Shown: positions 26,438 to 35,507, counted from the stretch's first letter. The stretch: DNA of 64,000 nt from Mesorhizobium sp. WSM4311 (GCF_002295115.1 NZ_NSFV01000008.1:235331-299330), one strand, 5' to 3'. Notes: generated by a model not told the origin, from the letters alone. A program made the numbers and translations.

Positions 26438-27412
26438 ATGGGGCGACGGATCGTGCTTGCTGTGCTGACCCTGGTCGCCGTCCTCGCATTGGCTTTCGTC
26501 TTCGGCCCGCGCGTTCCCGTCGACACCACGATCCGCTTCGATCCTTCCGTCATCGGTGACGATCCGCAGGCCTATGTGGCGAAGGTGGAAGCCGCCGTGC
26601 CCGGTATCCGCGACGGGCTCGAAAAGGAGATCGTCTGGGCCAACCCCATGGTGCATGCCAAGACGCCGCTGTCGATCGTCTACATCCACGGTTTCTCGGC
26701 CTCGAAGGGCGAGGTCCGCCCCCTGCCCGACGACGTGGCCGACCTGCTGGACGCCAATCTCTTCTACACCCGCCTGACCGGTCACGGGCGGGACGGCGCG
26801 GCGATGACGCAAGGCAGCGTCAACGCCTGGATCAACGACTATGAGGAAGCGCTCGCCATCGGCCGGGCGATCGGCGACAAGGTGATCGTCATCTCGACCT
26901 CGACCGGCGGCTCGCTGGCGGCATGGGCGGCAACGCAGCCGGGTGCATCGGATGGGGTGGCGGCGATTGCATTCATCTCGCCCAATTTCGGCGTCAAGGC
27001 ATCCGGCGCCGAGATCCTGACGATGCCCTGGGGCAAGCAGATCGCGGAACTCGTCATCGGCAAGGAGCGCAGTTTCGTGGCGCGCAACGCGCTGCACGAG
27101 AAATTCTGGACCACCAAATATCCGGTTGCCGCGACGCTGCCGATGCAGGCGTTGACGGAACTCGCCTATAGGGCGCGGGTGGAGAAGGCTGATATCCCTG
27201 CCCTGTTCATCTTCTCGGATTCGGACAGGGTGGTGCGGCCAGATCGCACCCGCGAAATCGCCGGGCGCTGGAGGGCACCCCACGAACTGGTGCCGGTCGA
27301 CGACACCGGCGACCCGGACAACCATGTCATTGCCGGCGATGCGCTGTCGCCATCGACCACGGCATTTCTGGCGCAACGGATTGCCGTCTGGATCGCGGCG
27401 GTGGCGAAGTAA
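26438..27412 (+). CDS. Alpha/beta hydrolase, membrane-anchored
   Basis: A 324-residue protein with an N-terminal transmembrane anchor or uncleaved signal (RRIVLAVLTLVAVLALAFVF) and an alpha/beta hydrolase domain from about residue 82 (SIVYIHGFSASKGE, with the oxyanion HGF). The nucleophile elbow reads STSTGGS: the first Gly of GxSxG is replaced by Ser. The later acid and base residues are plausible in FIFSDSDRVV and DPDNHVI. The ATG at 26438 is preferred because it precedes the hydrophobic anchor. Substrate unknown. It converges on rhlE. Confidence 0.83.
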   Translation: MGRRIVLAVLTLVAVLALAFVFGPRVPVDTTIRFDPSVIGDDPQAYVAKVEAAVPGIRDGLEKEIVWANPMVHAKTPLSIVYIHGFSASKGEVRPLPDDVADLLDANLFYTRLTGHGRDGAAMTQGSVNAWINDYEEALAIGRAIGDKVIVISTSTGGSLAAWAATQPGASDGVAAIAFISPNFGVKASGAEILTMPWGKQIAELVIGKERSFVARNALHEKFWTTKYPVAATLPMQALTELAYRARVEKADIPALFIFSDSDRVVRPDRTREIAGRWRAPHELVPVDDTGDPDNHVIAGDALSPSTTAFLAQRIAVWIAAVAK

Positions 27413-27423
27413 GGTGCGCAGAC

Positions 27424-27462
27424 GAAAAAGGCGGCTGAAGCATCGCTTCGGCCGCCTTTTTC
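27424..27462. terminator. Bidirectional intrinsic terminator between the hydrolase and rhlE
   Basis: GAAAAAGGCGGC pairs with GCCGCCTTTTTC, with an inner GAAGC/GCTTC stem. Flanking A and T runs allow termination in both directions between convergent genes. Confidence 0.9.
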
Positions 27463-27519
27463 TGTGTCAATCACGCAACCAGCCAAGCGCCAAGGCTTGG
27501 CCGGCCTTCATGAGGCTGG

Positions 27520-28941
27520 TCAGGCAGCCCGCGCTGCCGGACGCTTGCCGCCGAAACGGCGCTTGTTGTTGCCCTTGAAAGGCTTAGCGCCTTCCGGCTT
27601 GCGCTCACCGGCAAAGGCCGGCTTGTCGCCGAAGCGCTTCTTGCCAAAGCCGTTGCCCTTGTTCTCGCCGCCCGGCCGCCGGCCGTCACGACGGCCATTG
27701 CGGTCGTTGCGATCATTGGCGGGCTCGAAGCGTTCGTGCTTTTCAGCCGGATTGCGCTGCGGATCGGGGCTGCCGAGATGGTCGGCGACGATCGGCAGTT
27801 TGGTGCGGATGATGCGCTCGACCTGGCGCAGCTTGCTGTTTTCCGAAGGATCGCAAAGCGTGATCGCAATGCCGTCCATGCCGTTGCGGCCGGTGCGGCC
27901 GATGCGGTGGACATAGCTTTCAGCCTCGTCCGGCAGGTCGAAATTCACGACATGGCTGATACCGGGGACGTCGATGCCGCGCGCCGCGATATCGGTCGCG
28001 ACCAGAATGCGGACCGATCCATCGCGAAAATCGTTCAACGCCTTCTGACGGGCATTCTGCGACTTGTTGCCATGGATGACGGCGGCCTTGAAGCCATCGC
28101 GCTCGAGGTCCTTGGTCACCCGGTCGGCGCCATGCTTGGTGCGCGAAAAGATGATGACGGACTTCATCGCCTCGTCGGCAAGCATCGTCGACAGCACCTG
28201 CCGCTTCTGCTTGGTGCGGGCGAAGACGACGCCCTGGACGATCTCGGCCGCCGCGGTGCTTTGCGGCGAGACTTCGATACGAACCGGGTTCTTCAGAAGA
28301 CCCTTGGCCAACTCGGCGATCTCGTCCGGCATGGTGGCCGAGAACAGCGCCGTCTGGCGGTCAGGCGCGGTCGCCTTGGCGATGCGCTTGACGTCGTTGA
28401 TGAAGCCCATGTCGAGCATGCGGTCGCCCTCGTCCAGCACCAGCCATTTGGTGTCGGAGAGGATGAGGTCGCCCTCGCGCACCAAGTCGGTCAAGCGGCC
28501 GGGCGTGGCAATCAGGATGTCGACGCCGGGAGCAACCTTCTTCACCTGGCTGAAGCGCGAGACGCCGCCCAGCACGAGTGCCGTCGAGACATGCGCGCCC
28601 TTGGCGAGGATCTTGATCGTATCCTCGATCTGCACGGCGAGCTCGCGGGTCGGCGCCAGGATGAGCGCACGGGTCGTCTTGGCGCGCCGCTTGGTGCCGA
28701 GCGCGATGATCTTCGACAGGATGGGCAGCGCAAAGGCCGCGGTCTTGCCGGAGCCGGTCTGCGCGATGCCAAAAATGTCACGGCCTTCCAGCTGCGGCGG
28801 GATGGCCTGCATCTGGATCGGCTTCGGCTCCGTGAAGCCGGCATTGTGGGTGGCCTTGAGCAGCGCACCCGTGATTCCCAGCGCTGCGAAGCCGGAGAGT
28901 TCCACGGTTTCGTTGCTGGGCAATGTGTTTTCGTTGGTCAA
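27520..28941 (-). CDS. rhlE: DEAD-box ATP-dependent RNA helicase (RhlE type) with DEGD motif II
   Basis: A 473-residue RNA helicase. Visible motifs in order: Q motif (FTEPKPIQMQAIP), motif I AQTGSGKT, Ia PTRELA, motif II DEGDRMLD, motif III SAT, motif IV IIFSRTK, motif V ATDIAARGIDV, and motif VI HRIGRTGRNG. Motif II has Gly where the family has Ala (DEGD rather than DEAD). The C-terminal 100 residues are an Arg/Gly/Asn/Lys-rich basic tail of RNA-binding type (NDRNDRNGRRDGRRPGGEN). Likely roles are ribosome assembly and cold adaptation. It converges on the alpha/beta hydrolase at a shared terminator. Confidence 0.93.
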   Translation of the reverse strand: MTNENTLPSNETVELSGFAALGITGALLKATHNAGFTEPKPIQMQAIPPQLEGRDIFGIAQTGSGKTAAFALPILSKIIALGTKRRAKTTRALILAPTRELAVQIEDTIKILAKGAHVSTALVLGGVSRFSQVKKVAPGVDILIATPGRLTDLVREGDLILSDTKWLVLDEGDRMLDMGFINDVKRIAKATAPDRQTALFSATMPDEIAELAKGLLKNPVRIEVSPQSTAAAEIVQGVVFARTKQKRQVLSTMLADEAMKSVIIFSRTKHGADRVTKDLERDGFKAAVIHGNKSQNARQKALNDFRDGSVRILVATDIAARGIDVPGISHVVNFDLPDEAESYVHRIGRTGRNGMDGIAITLCDPSENSKLRQVERIIRTKLPIVADHLGSPDPQRNPAEKHERFEPANDRNDRNGRRDGRRPGGENKGNGFGKKRFGDKPAFAGERKPEGAKPFKGNNKRRFGGKRPAARAA

Positions 28942-29332
28942 AATATTCTTCTTTCACGCGGCTTCTTGGCCGCAAACATCAATGGCGGCAGGGCGCAACC
29001 TGCCGTCGAAAAACTGATATGAAACGACAAGGCGGGCGGACGCGTGCGTCCGCTCGGCTGCGCTGTCGTGCCCGCAGGCATCATGCCACGGGGCTTTTTC
29101 GCCGCCTTACCGATTTGCCGGAAAGAGGGAAAACAGACGCAACCAGTCTCATTTGTCGAGAAGGCCGGAATCTCCCGGCCCAAGCGCCTATGGGCTGCAT
29201 ATGGCTGAGTTCGCCCCGGAATGCAAGGGGCGTCATGTTGCAGCGCAGCAAAACCGGCTGGGAAAGCCGACGCTTGCACTCCCCGACGGGCATCATTACC
29301 ACAAATGCAGCTTCTATTTTGGGGACCGAGCG
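28942..29332. other. Divergent intergenic region rhlE/pccB, no gene seen
   Basis: These 391 bases hold the promoters of rhlE (minus) and pccB (plus). A hairpin GCGGAC-N6-GTCCGC lies at 29036-29053. The pccB frame stays open back to about 29153, but the translated stretch shows no family similarity. No RNA gene or small gene could be supported. Confidence 0.5.
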
Positions 29333-30865
29333 ATGAAGGACGTGCTGAAGGAACTCGAGCGCCGGCGCGACATCGCCCGTATGGGTGGCGGACAGGCGCG
29401 CATCGACGCCCAGCACAAGAAGGGCAAGCTCACCGCGCGCGAACGCATCGAGGTGTTCCTCGACGAAGGCTCCTTCGAAGAGTTCGACATGTATGTCGAG
29501 CACCGCTCGACCGATTTCGGCATGGAGAGGACCAAGATCGCCGGCGATGGCGTCGTCACCGGCTGGGGCACGGTCAACGGCCGTCCGGTCTACCTCTTCG
29601 CCAAGGACTTCACCGTATTCGGTGGCTCGCTGTCGGAAGCGCATGCCGAAAAGGTCATCAAGGTGCAGGAGATGGCGCTGCGCAACCGCGCGCCGATCAT
29701 CGGGCTCTACGATGCCGGCGGCGCGCGCATCCAGGAGGGCGTGGCGGCGCTCGGCGGCTATGCCGAGATTTTCCAGCGCAACGTGCTGGCCTCCGGCGTC
29801 ATTCCGCAGATTTCCGTGATCATGGGTCCGTGCGCCGGCGGCGACGTCTATTCGCCCGCCATGACCGACTTCATCTTCATGGTGCGCGACACCTCCTACA
29901 TGTTCGTCACCGGCCCGGATGTGGTGAAGACCGTCACCAACGAGACGGTGACCGCCGAAAGCCTCGGCGGCGCTTCGGTGCACACGACGAAGTCCTCCAT
30001 CGCCGACGGCGCCTATGACAATGACGTCGAGGCGCTTTTGCAGATGCGCCGGCTGGTCGACCTGTTGCCTGCCTCGAACACATCTGACATTCCCGAGATC
30101 GAATGCTACCAGTCAGTCACTGACCACGATTTGTCGCTCGACCGGCTGATCCCCGACACCGCCAACAAACCCTACGACATCAAGGAGCTGATCCTGAAGG
30201 TCGCCGACGAGGGTGACTTCTTCGAAATCCAGCAGAGTTTCGCCAAGAACATCGTCACCGGCTTCGGGCGCGTCGAGGGCCGCACCGTCGGCTTCGTCGC
30301 CAATCAGCCGATGGTGCTGGCCGGCGTGCTCGATTCCGACGCCAGCCGCAAGGCGGCGCGCTTCGTGCGCTTCTGCGACTGTTTTTCGATCCCGATCGTC
30401 ACCTTCGTCGATGTGCCGGGCTTCCTGCCCGGCACCGCGCAGGAATATGGCGGGCTGATCAAGCACGGCGCCAAGCTGCTGTTCGCGTATGCCGAAGCGA
30501 CCGTGCCGAAGATCACCGTCATCACCCGCAAAGCCTATGGTGGCGCCTATGACGTGATGGCCTCGAAACATCTGCGTGGCGACATGAACTATGCCTGGCC
30601 GACGGCGCAGATCGCGGTGATGGGAGCGAGAGGCGCGGTCGAGATCATCTACCGCAAGGACATTGGCGATGCGGAAAAGATCGCAGCCCATACAAAGACT
30701 TACGAGGATCGCTTCCTGTCACCCTTCGTCGCCGCCGAACGCGGCTATGTCGACGAGGTGATCATGCCGCACTCGACCCGCCGCCGTATCGCCCGGGCGC
30801 TGCGGATGCTGCGCAACAAGGACATGCAGAACCCCTGGAAGAAGCACGACAACATCCCGTTGTGA
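29333..30865 (+). CDS. pccB: Propionyl-CoA carboxylase, beta (carboxyltransferase) subunit
   Basis: A 510-residue carboxyltransferase subunit that moves the carboxyl group from biotin to propionyl-CoA, giving methylmalonyl-CoA. The start at MKDVLKELERRRDIARMGGG matches the family. YDAGGARIQEGVAALGGYAE and MGPCAGGDVYSPAMTDF are the acyl-CoA oxyanion glycine-rich loops, and DVPGFLPGTAQEYGG and KAYGGAYDVMASKH form the biotin side. The alpha (biotin) subunit is not in this window. The gene ends 11 bases from the convergent nnr gene. Confidence 0.96.
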   Translation: MKDVLKELERRRDIARMGGGQARIDAQHKKGKLTARERIEVFLDEGSFEEFDMYVEHRSTDFGMERTKIAGDGVVTGWGTVNGRPVYLFAKDFTVFGGSLSEAHAEKVIKVQEMALRNRAPIIGLYDAGGARIQEGVAALGGYAEIFQRNVLASGVIPQISVIMGPCAGGDVYSPAMTDFIFMVRDTSYMFVTGPDVVKTVTNETVTAESLGGASVHTTKSSIADGAYDNDVEALLQMRRLVDLLPASNTSDIPEIECYQSVTDHDLSLDRLIPDTANKPYDIKELILKVADEGDFFEIQQSFAKNIVTGFGRVEGRTVGFVANQPMVLAGVLDSDASRKAARFVRFCDCFSIPIVTFVDVPGFLPGTAQEYGGLIKHGAKLLFAYAEATVPKITVITRKAYGGAYDVMASKHLRGDMNYAWPTAQIAVMGARGAVEIIYRKDIGDAEKIAAHTKTYEDRFLSPFVAAERGYVDEVIMPHSTRRRIARALRMLRNKDMQNPWKKHDNIPL

Positions 30866-30876
30866 GGCGACGGCCT

Positions 30877-32406
30877 TCAGCGCCCGCCTCGATCCGCAAC
30901 CAGTTCGCGCAGCACCGGCACCAGCGCCAGCGGCAGATCCTCGGCAATCAGCCCCGCACCGAACCGGCTGCCGGCCTCGGCATGGATCCAGACCGCGGCG
31001 CAGGCCGCTTCGAACGCCGGCATGGCTTGCGCCAGCAGACCGGCGGTGATGCCGGACAGCACGTCGCCAGACCCGGCAGTGGCAAGCCAGGCCGCGCCAT
31101 TGGAATTGATCGCCGCCCGGCCGTCGGGAGCAGCGATCACCGTGTCGGCGCCCTTGTAGACGATAACGGCATTGGCTCGTGCGGCCGCCGCGCGTGCCTT
31201 GTCGAGTTTGGACGAGGCATTGTCAGAGGCGATGTCAGGAAACAGCCTGGCGAACTCACCGTCATGCGGCGTCATTACCAGGGCTGGCGCATGTGGCCTG
31301 CGCGCCGCTTCGAACAGGACGTCCGGCGCGTCGCGAAACGCGGTGATCGCGTCGGCGTCGAACACGAGGCCATCAACCTGTGTGGCAGCAGCTTGAGCCT
31401 GTCCGGAGGCGAGGAGTGCCAGCCCAAAGGTCCGCGTTTTGTCACCAACGCCGAAGCCGGGGCCAAGAACGAAGGCCGAAGGCCGGCGTTCGCCGACAAA
31501 TTCCCTGATGTCGGCGACATCATCGGTTTTGCGCAGCATGATCGAGGTCAGATGGCCGGCATTGACCTGCATGGCATTGCCCGGCGACAGCACGGTCACC
31601 GCCCCTGCTCCGCTTCGAGCCGCGGCAAGCGCCGACAGCCGCGCGGCCCCGGTAGCGCTCGGCCCGCCGGAAAAGACGCCCACATGGCCGCGCTTGTACT
31701 TGTGTGCGTCGACAGCCGGCACCGGGAAATCGCGCAGCCAATGCGCCGGCCTGTTCTCGAATATCCGGGACTGGAGCCGTGCAATGATGTCGTCGCCGAT
31801 GCCGATATCGGCGAGCACGATGTCGCCGCATCGCTCTCGGCCCGGCAGAAGCAGATGGCCTGGCTTCTTGCGCGCGAAGGTCACAGTGGCGGCTGCGGCA
31901 AACGCCAAGCCCAAAACTCTGCCGCTGTCGCCGGAAACGCCCGAGGGCAGATCGACCGCGACAACCGGCAAACGCCGATCAGTGGCGACCCCCACCGCCC
32001 TGACGGCATCGCCCGACAGCGGCTTGGACAGCCCTGCCCCATAAAGCGCATCGACCAGGATCGAGCCGGGCTCCGCTTCAAACCTGGACAGCGGCCGGGG
32101 CGCGATCGGGCACTCGGCCGCGGCTAGTGCCGCGTCGCTTTGCGGCCTCGGCGCACCGGACGCCCAGATCGTCGTGGCAACGCCGCTGCCGGCTAGGATG
32201 CGGGCGACGACATAGCCGTCGCCCCCATTGTTGCCGGGCCCGCACAACACATGGACATGCGTCGCTGACGGGTAACGCCTGAGAACTTCGCCCGCGACCG
32301 CTTCGCCGGCACGGCGCATCAGGCCGATGCCGTCGATTGGACCGGCGGCAATCGTCAGCCAGTCCGCCTCGCCCATTTCGGCGGAAGTAAGAAGTTCATC
32401 GCTCAT
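30877..32406 (-). CDS. nnr: Bifunctional NAD(P)H-hydrate epimerase / ADP-dependent dehydratase
   Basis: A 509-residue repair enzyme for damaged NAD(P)H hydrates. The N-terminal YjeF-N epimerase domain (about 10-210) carries LCGPGNNGGDGYVVARIL. The C-terminal dehydratase domain (about 225-500) carries the MTPHDGEFARLF motif and the ADP-binding NGAAWLATAGSGDVLSGI with AGSGD. Fusion of the two domains is the usual bacterial form. The start MSDELLTSAEMGEAD is the family start. Upstream is the 354-base control region of glnB. Confidence 0.96.
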   Translation of the reverse strand: MSDELLTSAEMGEADWLTIAAGPIDGIGLMRRAGEAVAGEVLRRYPSATHVHVLCGPGNNGGDGYVVARILAGSGVATTIWASGAPRPQSDAALAAAECPIAPRPLSRFEAEPGSILVDALYGAGLSKPLSGDAVRAVGVATDRRLPVVAVDLPSGVSGDSGRVLGLAFAAAATVTFARKKPGHLLLPGRERCGDIVLADIGIGDDIIARLQSRIFENRPAHWLRDFPVPAVDAHKYKRGHVGVFSGGPSATGAARLSALAAARSGAGAVTVLSPGNAMQVNAGHLTSIMLRKTDDVADIREFVGERRPSAFVLGPGFGVGDKTRTFGLALLASGQAQAAATQVDGLVFDADAITAFRDAPDVLFEAARRPHAPALVMTPHDGEFARLFPDIASDNASSKLDKARAAAARANAVIVYKGADTVIAAPDGRAAINSNGAAWLATAGSGDVLSGITAGLLAQAMPAFEAACAAVWIHAEAGSRFGAGLIAEDLPLALVPVLRELVADRGGR

Positions 32407-32540
32407 GGATTGCCGATCCGCATTCGATCAAGCATTGTCCAGTTTTCGAGCCGACGCAAACAAAGAGGAGCGCATCACCAACTGCGGCCATGCCACCAAG
32501 GCGGGTATCAAGGCAAAATCGCACACCAGATGAGCATCCT

Positions 32541-32555
32541 GCCTAATTGTTAGGC
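32541..32555. promoter_or_regulatory. GCCTAA-TTG-TTAGGC dyad upstream of glnB
   Basis: A perfect 6-3-6 dyad within the 354-base nnr/glnB divergent region, about 140 bases before the glnB sigma-54 promoter. The half-site TTAGGC also occurs in a dyad between glnII and DUF2735 (36836-36874). The rest of the region shows no gene. Confidence 0.4.
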
Positions 32556-32683
32556 GGACGCAATCATGGGGACTGTGTCGCTTCAGCAGGCCATGCCGCA
32601 TCCGATACTGCGAATGACGCGAATTTGCATCTCGGCGCGGCATAGGTTGGAAATCGTATGAAACCGCTTCGAATCCAGCTATC

Positions 32684-32699
32684 TGGCACAGTTCGTGCT
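32684..32699 (+). promoter_or_regulatory. Sigma-54 (-24/-12) promoter of glnB-glnA
   Basis: TGGCAC at 32684 and TGCTT at 32696 place the invariant GG and GC ten bases apart, as RpoN requires. The match is TGGCAC-N6-TGCTT against the TGGCAC-N5-TTGC consensus. Transcription should begin near 32710, 50 bases before the glnB ATG. NtrC control of glnBA in rhizobia is well known; I could not identify an NtrC site with confidence. Confidence 0.7.
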
Positions 32700-32760
32700 T
32701 GATGGAGGCGCAAGCGGGGGTTCACAACCCGTTTTTTTGGCAGTGGAGGCCACTTTTTAC

Positions 32761-33099
32761 ATGAAAAAGATCGAAGCGATCATCAAGCCATTCAAGCTGG
32801 ACGAAGTGAAGGAAGCGCTTCAGGAGGCCGGACTGCAAGGCATCACCGTGACCGAGGCCAAAGGCTTCGGGCGTCAGAAAGGCCATACCGAACTCTATCG
32901 TGGCGCCGAATATGTCGTCGATTTCCTGCCCAAGGTGAAGATCGAGGTCGTGCTCGGCGACGACGCGGTCGAAGGCGCCATCGAGGCCATCCGCAAGGCG
33001 GCCCAGACCGGCCGCATCGGCGACGGCAAGATCTTCGTCTCCAATATCGAGGAAGTCGTGCGCATCCGCACCGGTGAGACCGGAATGGACGCGGTCTGA
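32761..33099 (+). CDS. glnB: Nitrogen regulatory protein PII
   Basis: The 112-residue PII signal protein binds 2-oxoglutarate and ATP/ADP and is uridylylated under nitrogen limitation. It opens MKKIEAIIKPFKLDEVKEAL; the T-loop GFGRQKGHTELYRGAEYVVD carries the uridylylation site Tyr51. KIFVSNIEEVVRIRTGETG is the conserved C-terminus. It regulates glutamine synthetase adenylylation and NtrB/NtrC. The ATG at 32761 is the family start. It precedes glnA by 62 bases, and a sigma-54 promoter lies upstream, so glnBA form a nitrogen-regulated operon. Confidence 0.97.
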   Translation: MKKIEAIIKPFKLDEVKEALQEAGLQGITVTEAKGFGRQKGHTELYRGAEYVVDFLPKVKIEVVLGDDAVEGAIEAIRKAAQTGRIGDGKIFVSNIEEVVRIRTGETGMDAV

Positions 33100-33161
33100 C
33101 GCCACCAGCCTTCCAAGAAACGTCATCCATCAAAAAACGTCATCAAACAGGGATACATGAC

Positions 33162-34571
33162 ATGACGACAGCCAAAGACATCATGAAGCAGATCAAGGAC
33201 AACGACGTGAAATTCGTCGACCTGCGCTTCACCGACCCGAAGGGCAAACTGCAGCACGTAACGATGGATGTCGTCGAGGTCGAGGAAGACATGTTTGCCG
33301 ATGGCGTCATGTTCGACGGCTCCTCGATTGCCGGCTGGAAGGCCATCAACGAGTCCGACATGGTGCTGATGCCCGATCCGGACACGGTCCACATGGACCC
33401 GTTCTTCGCCCAGTCGACCATGGTCATCCTGTGCGACATCCTCGACCCGGTCTCGGGCGAATCCTACAACCGCGACCCGCGCGGCACGGCCAAGAAGGCC
33501 GAAGCCTACATGAAGTCGGAAGGCATCGGCGACCAGATCTTCGTCGGCCCGGAAGCCGAGTTCTTCGTGTTCGATGACGTCAAGTACAAGGCCGATCCCT
33601 ACAACACCGGCTTCAAGCTCGACTCCACCGAACTGCCGTCCAACGACGACACCGACTACGAGACCGGCAATCTCGGCCACCGCCCGCGCATCAAGGGCGG
33701 CTATTTCCCGGTGCCGCCGATCGACAGCGCGCAGGACATGCGCTCCGAGATGCTGACCGTGCTCGCAGAAATGGGCGTACGCGTCGAAAAGCATCACCAC
33801 GAGGTCGCGGCTGCGCAGCACGAACTCGGCATCAAGTTCGACACGCTGGTCCGCAACGCCGACAAGATGCTGATCTACAAGTATGTCGTGCATCAAGTCG
33901 CCAACGCCTATGGCAAGACGGCCACCTTCATGCCGAAGCCCATCTTCGGCGACAATGGCTCGGGCATGCACGTCCACCAGTCGATCTGGAAGGGCGGCAA
34001 GCCGACCTTCGCCGGCAATGAATATGCCGGCCTGTCCGAAAGCTGCCTGTTCTACATCGGCGGCATCATCAAGCACGCCAAGGCGATCAACGCGTTCACC
34101 AACCCGCTGACCAACTCCTACAAGCGTCTGGTGCCCGGCTATGAAGCGCCGGTGCTGCTCGCCTACTCGGCGCGCAACCGTTCGGCCTCCTGCCGCATCC
34201 CGTTCGGCTCGTCGCCGAAGGCCAAGCGCGTCGAGGTCCGCTTCCCCGATCCGGGCGCGAACCCCTACCTCGCCTTCGCCGCCATGCTGATGGCCGGCCT
34301 CGACGGCATCAAGAACAAGATCCACCCGGGCCAGCCGATGGACAAGGACCTCTACGACCTGCCGCCGAAAGAGCTGAAGAAGATCCCGACCGTCTGCGGT
34401 TCGCTGCGTGAAGCCCTCCAGAGCCTCGACAAGGACCGCGGCTTCCTGAAGGCCGGCGGCGTCTTCGACGACGATCAGATCGACAGCTACATCGAGCTGA
34501 AGATGGCCGAGGTGATGCGCTTCGAAATGACCCCGCATCCGGTCGAATACGACATGTACTATTCGGTGTAA
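33162..34571 (+). CDS. glnA: Glutamine synthetase type I
   Basis: A 469-residue GSI that makes glutamine from glutamate, ammonium and ATP. MFDGSSIAGWKAINESDM is the N-terminal Gly-Trp loop, and KGGYFPVPPIDSAQDMR and NGSGMHVHQSIWK are the ATP/metal-binding blocks. NRSASCRIPFGSSPKAKRVE follows in the C-terminal domain. The adenylylation tyrosine is in the KDLYDLPP segment near residue 400. Translated from ATG 33162, it is the second gene of glnB-glnA. A hairpin at 34592-34633 ends the operon. Confidence 0.98.
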   Translation: MTTAKDIMKQIKDNDVKFVDLRFTDPKGKLQHVTMDVVEVEEDMFADGVMFDGSSIAGWKAINESDMVLMPDPDTVHMDPFFAQSTMVILCDILDPVSGESYNRDPRGTAKKAEAYMKSEGIGDQIFVGPEAEFFVFDDVKYKADPYNTGFKLDSTELPSNDDTDYETGNLGHRPRIKGGYFPVPPIDSAQDMRSEMLTVLAEMGVRVEKHHHEVAAAQHELGIKFDTLVRNADKMLIYKYVVHQVANAYGKTATFMPKPIFGDNGSGMHVHQSIWKGGKPTFAGNEYAGLSESCLFYIGGIIKHAKAINAFTNPLTNSYKRLVPGYEAPVLLAYSARNRSASCRIPFGSSPKAKRVEVRFPDPGANPYLAFAAMLMAGLDGIKNKIHPGQPMDKDLYDLPPKELKKIPTVCGSLREALQSLDKDRGFLKAGGVFDDDQIDSYIELKMAEVMRFEMTPHPVEYDMYYSV

Positions 34572-34591
34572 GAACCCGTACCGGTAGCGTT

Positions 34592-34633
34592 GAAAAGGCC
34601 TTTGAAGGATATCCGCCTTCAAGGGCCTTTTGC
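34592..34633 (+). terminator. Intrinsic terminator of glnB-glnA
   Basis: AAAAGGCCTTTGAAGG pairs with CCTTCAAGGGCCTTTT across seven bases, ending in T4. It is 20 bases after the glnA stop. Confidence 0.85.
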
Positions 34634-35157
34634 TGTTCGTCAATGCTCATCGACCAATGCTCACCGATGGGCGCGCACGTCGCCAGCCACGCAAGCGCTG
34701 CTATTTCGTTCCAAAGATCGTTTGATGTCCCGTGCCAGGGTCGTGACCACCGGCGGAAATCACAAATGAAGGCTTGTGGGTGGCAGTTTCGAGCGCGCAA
34801 TCGAACGCCAGGAGCGAGCGGCGCACTGCCTCAGGCTGCAATGCCCGCTCGTCCGGCGCCCCCGCCAATGCCGTCGTTCAAGAAACCCCGCCCCGTTCGA
34901 ACAGCATCGCTTTGGCGTAACCACATGGCCACGAATACGCATGCCGCAGCGTGATCTGTCAACGTCGCCGGACGAAGGCATAAATCGCCGATTTCGATGT
35001 ATGAACAGAGGCTTATAGAAAGGATCGTTGGACTACGGATGAGATGAAACAGGCCGTTTTCCGGGCTTTTCCGGCGAAGTGGAAAGCGCACCACACCGGT
35101 GGCGGCAAGTAGTATCAGCCAAAAGCCTCTCCATCCGGCAAATTTGCCCGGTCTTTT
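34634..35157. other. Intergenic stretch, no gene supported
   Basis: About 520 bases between the glnA terminator and a transposase remnant. Several open frames on both strands lack family-like sequence and proper ribosome-binding sites. The codon statistics look random, and this may be decayed insertion-element DNA. Confidence 0.4.
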
Positions 35158-35463
35158 TCAACCTGACTTTTTTTGGGGGTATTCGCTCCGCCAGGCGACA
35201 TTGACCTCGATCTCGCGCAGCAACTGCCTTTCCGAGCGCACGCCGAACAGGTAGCCCACAAACAGCGCCTTGAACATCAAAGTCGGATCAAGTGGCGGCC
35301 GGCCATTGTCGGCGCAGTAGACCGGGTGCCGTCAGATCGTGGATGAGGGAAAAGTCGACTGCGCGGTCGATCTTGCGTAACAGGTGGTCAGCAGGATCCA
35401 ACTGATCCAACGTTACCATCTCAAGCGCGGTTCGGGGGCGGGTCGCTTCAACATGACCCATTG
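35158..35463 (-). pseudogene. IS1182-family transposase, N-terminal remnant with frameshift
   Basis: Read on the minus strand, the first part (TALEMVTLDQLDPADHLLRK, IDRAVDFSLIHDLTAP) matches the start of IS1182-type transposases. The frame then shifts near 35316-35325; in the next frame YCADNGRPPLDPTLMFKALF and VGYLFGVRSERQLLREIEVN continue the same family, up to NVAWR, after which a non-homologous tail ends at 35158. Only about 90 of roughly 450 residues remain. No terminal inverted repeats were identified. It lies between glnA and glnII. Confidence 0.75.
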
Positions 35464-35465
35464 AA

Positions 35466-35495
35466 TCAAAAACCCCCGGCAATTGCCAGGGGTTT
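35466..35495 (-). terminator. Intrinsic terminator, minus strand (glnII side)
   Basis: On the minus strand AAACCCCTGGCAATTGCC pairs with itself as a near-perfect palindrome (one C/A mismatch) and is followed by TTTTTGATT. It lies about 90 bases downstream of the glnII stop. Confidence 0.7.
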
Positions 35496-35507
35496 GTCAG
35501 AAACCTG

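Noticed and set aside
33123..34643. A long minus-strand open frame opposite glnA
   Set aside because: Mirror of a highly expressed high-GC gene with no motif of its own.
34643..34954. A 103-residue open frame after glnA
   Set aside because: Arg/Pro/Ala-rich with no family-like block and no RBS; sits in the presumed decayed region next to the IS remnant.
35044..35112. A 22-codon frame MKQAVFRAFPAKWKAHHTGG near the IS remnant
   Set aside because: Very short, no RBS and no recognisable feature.
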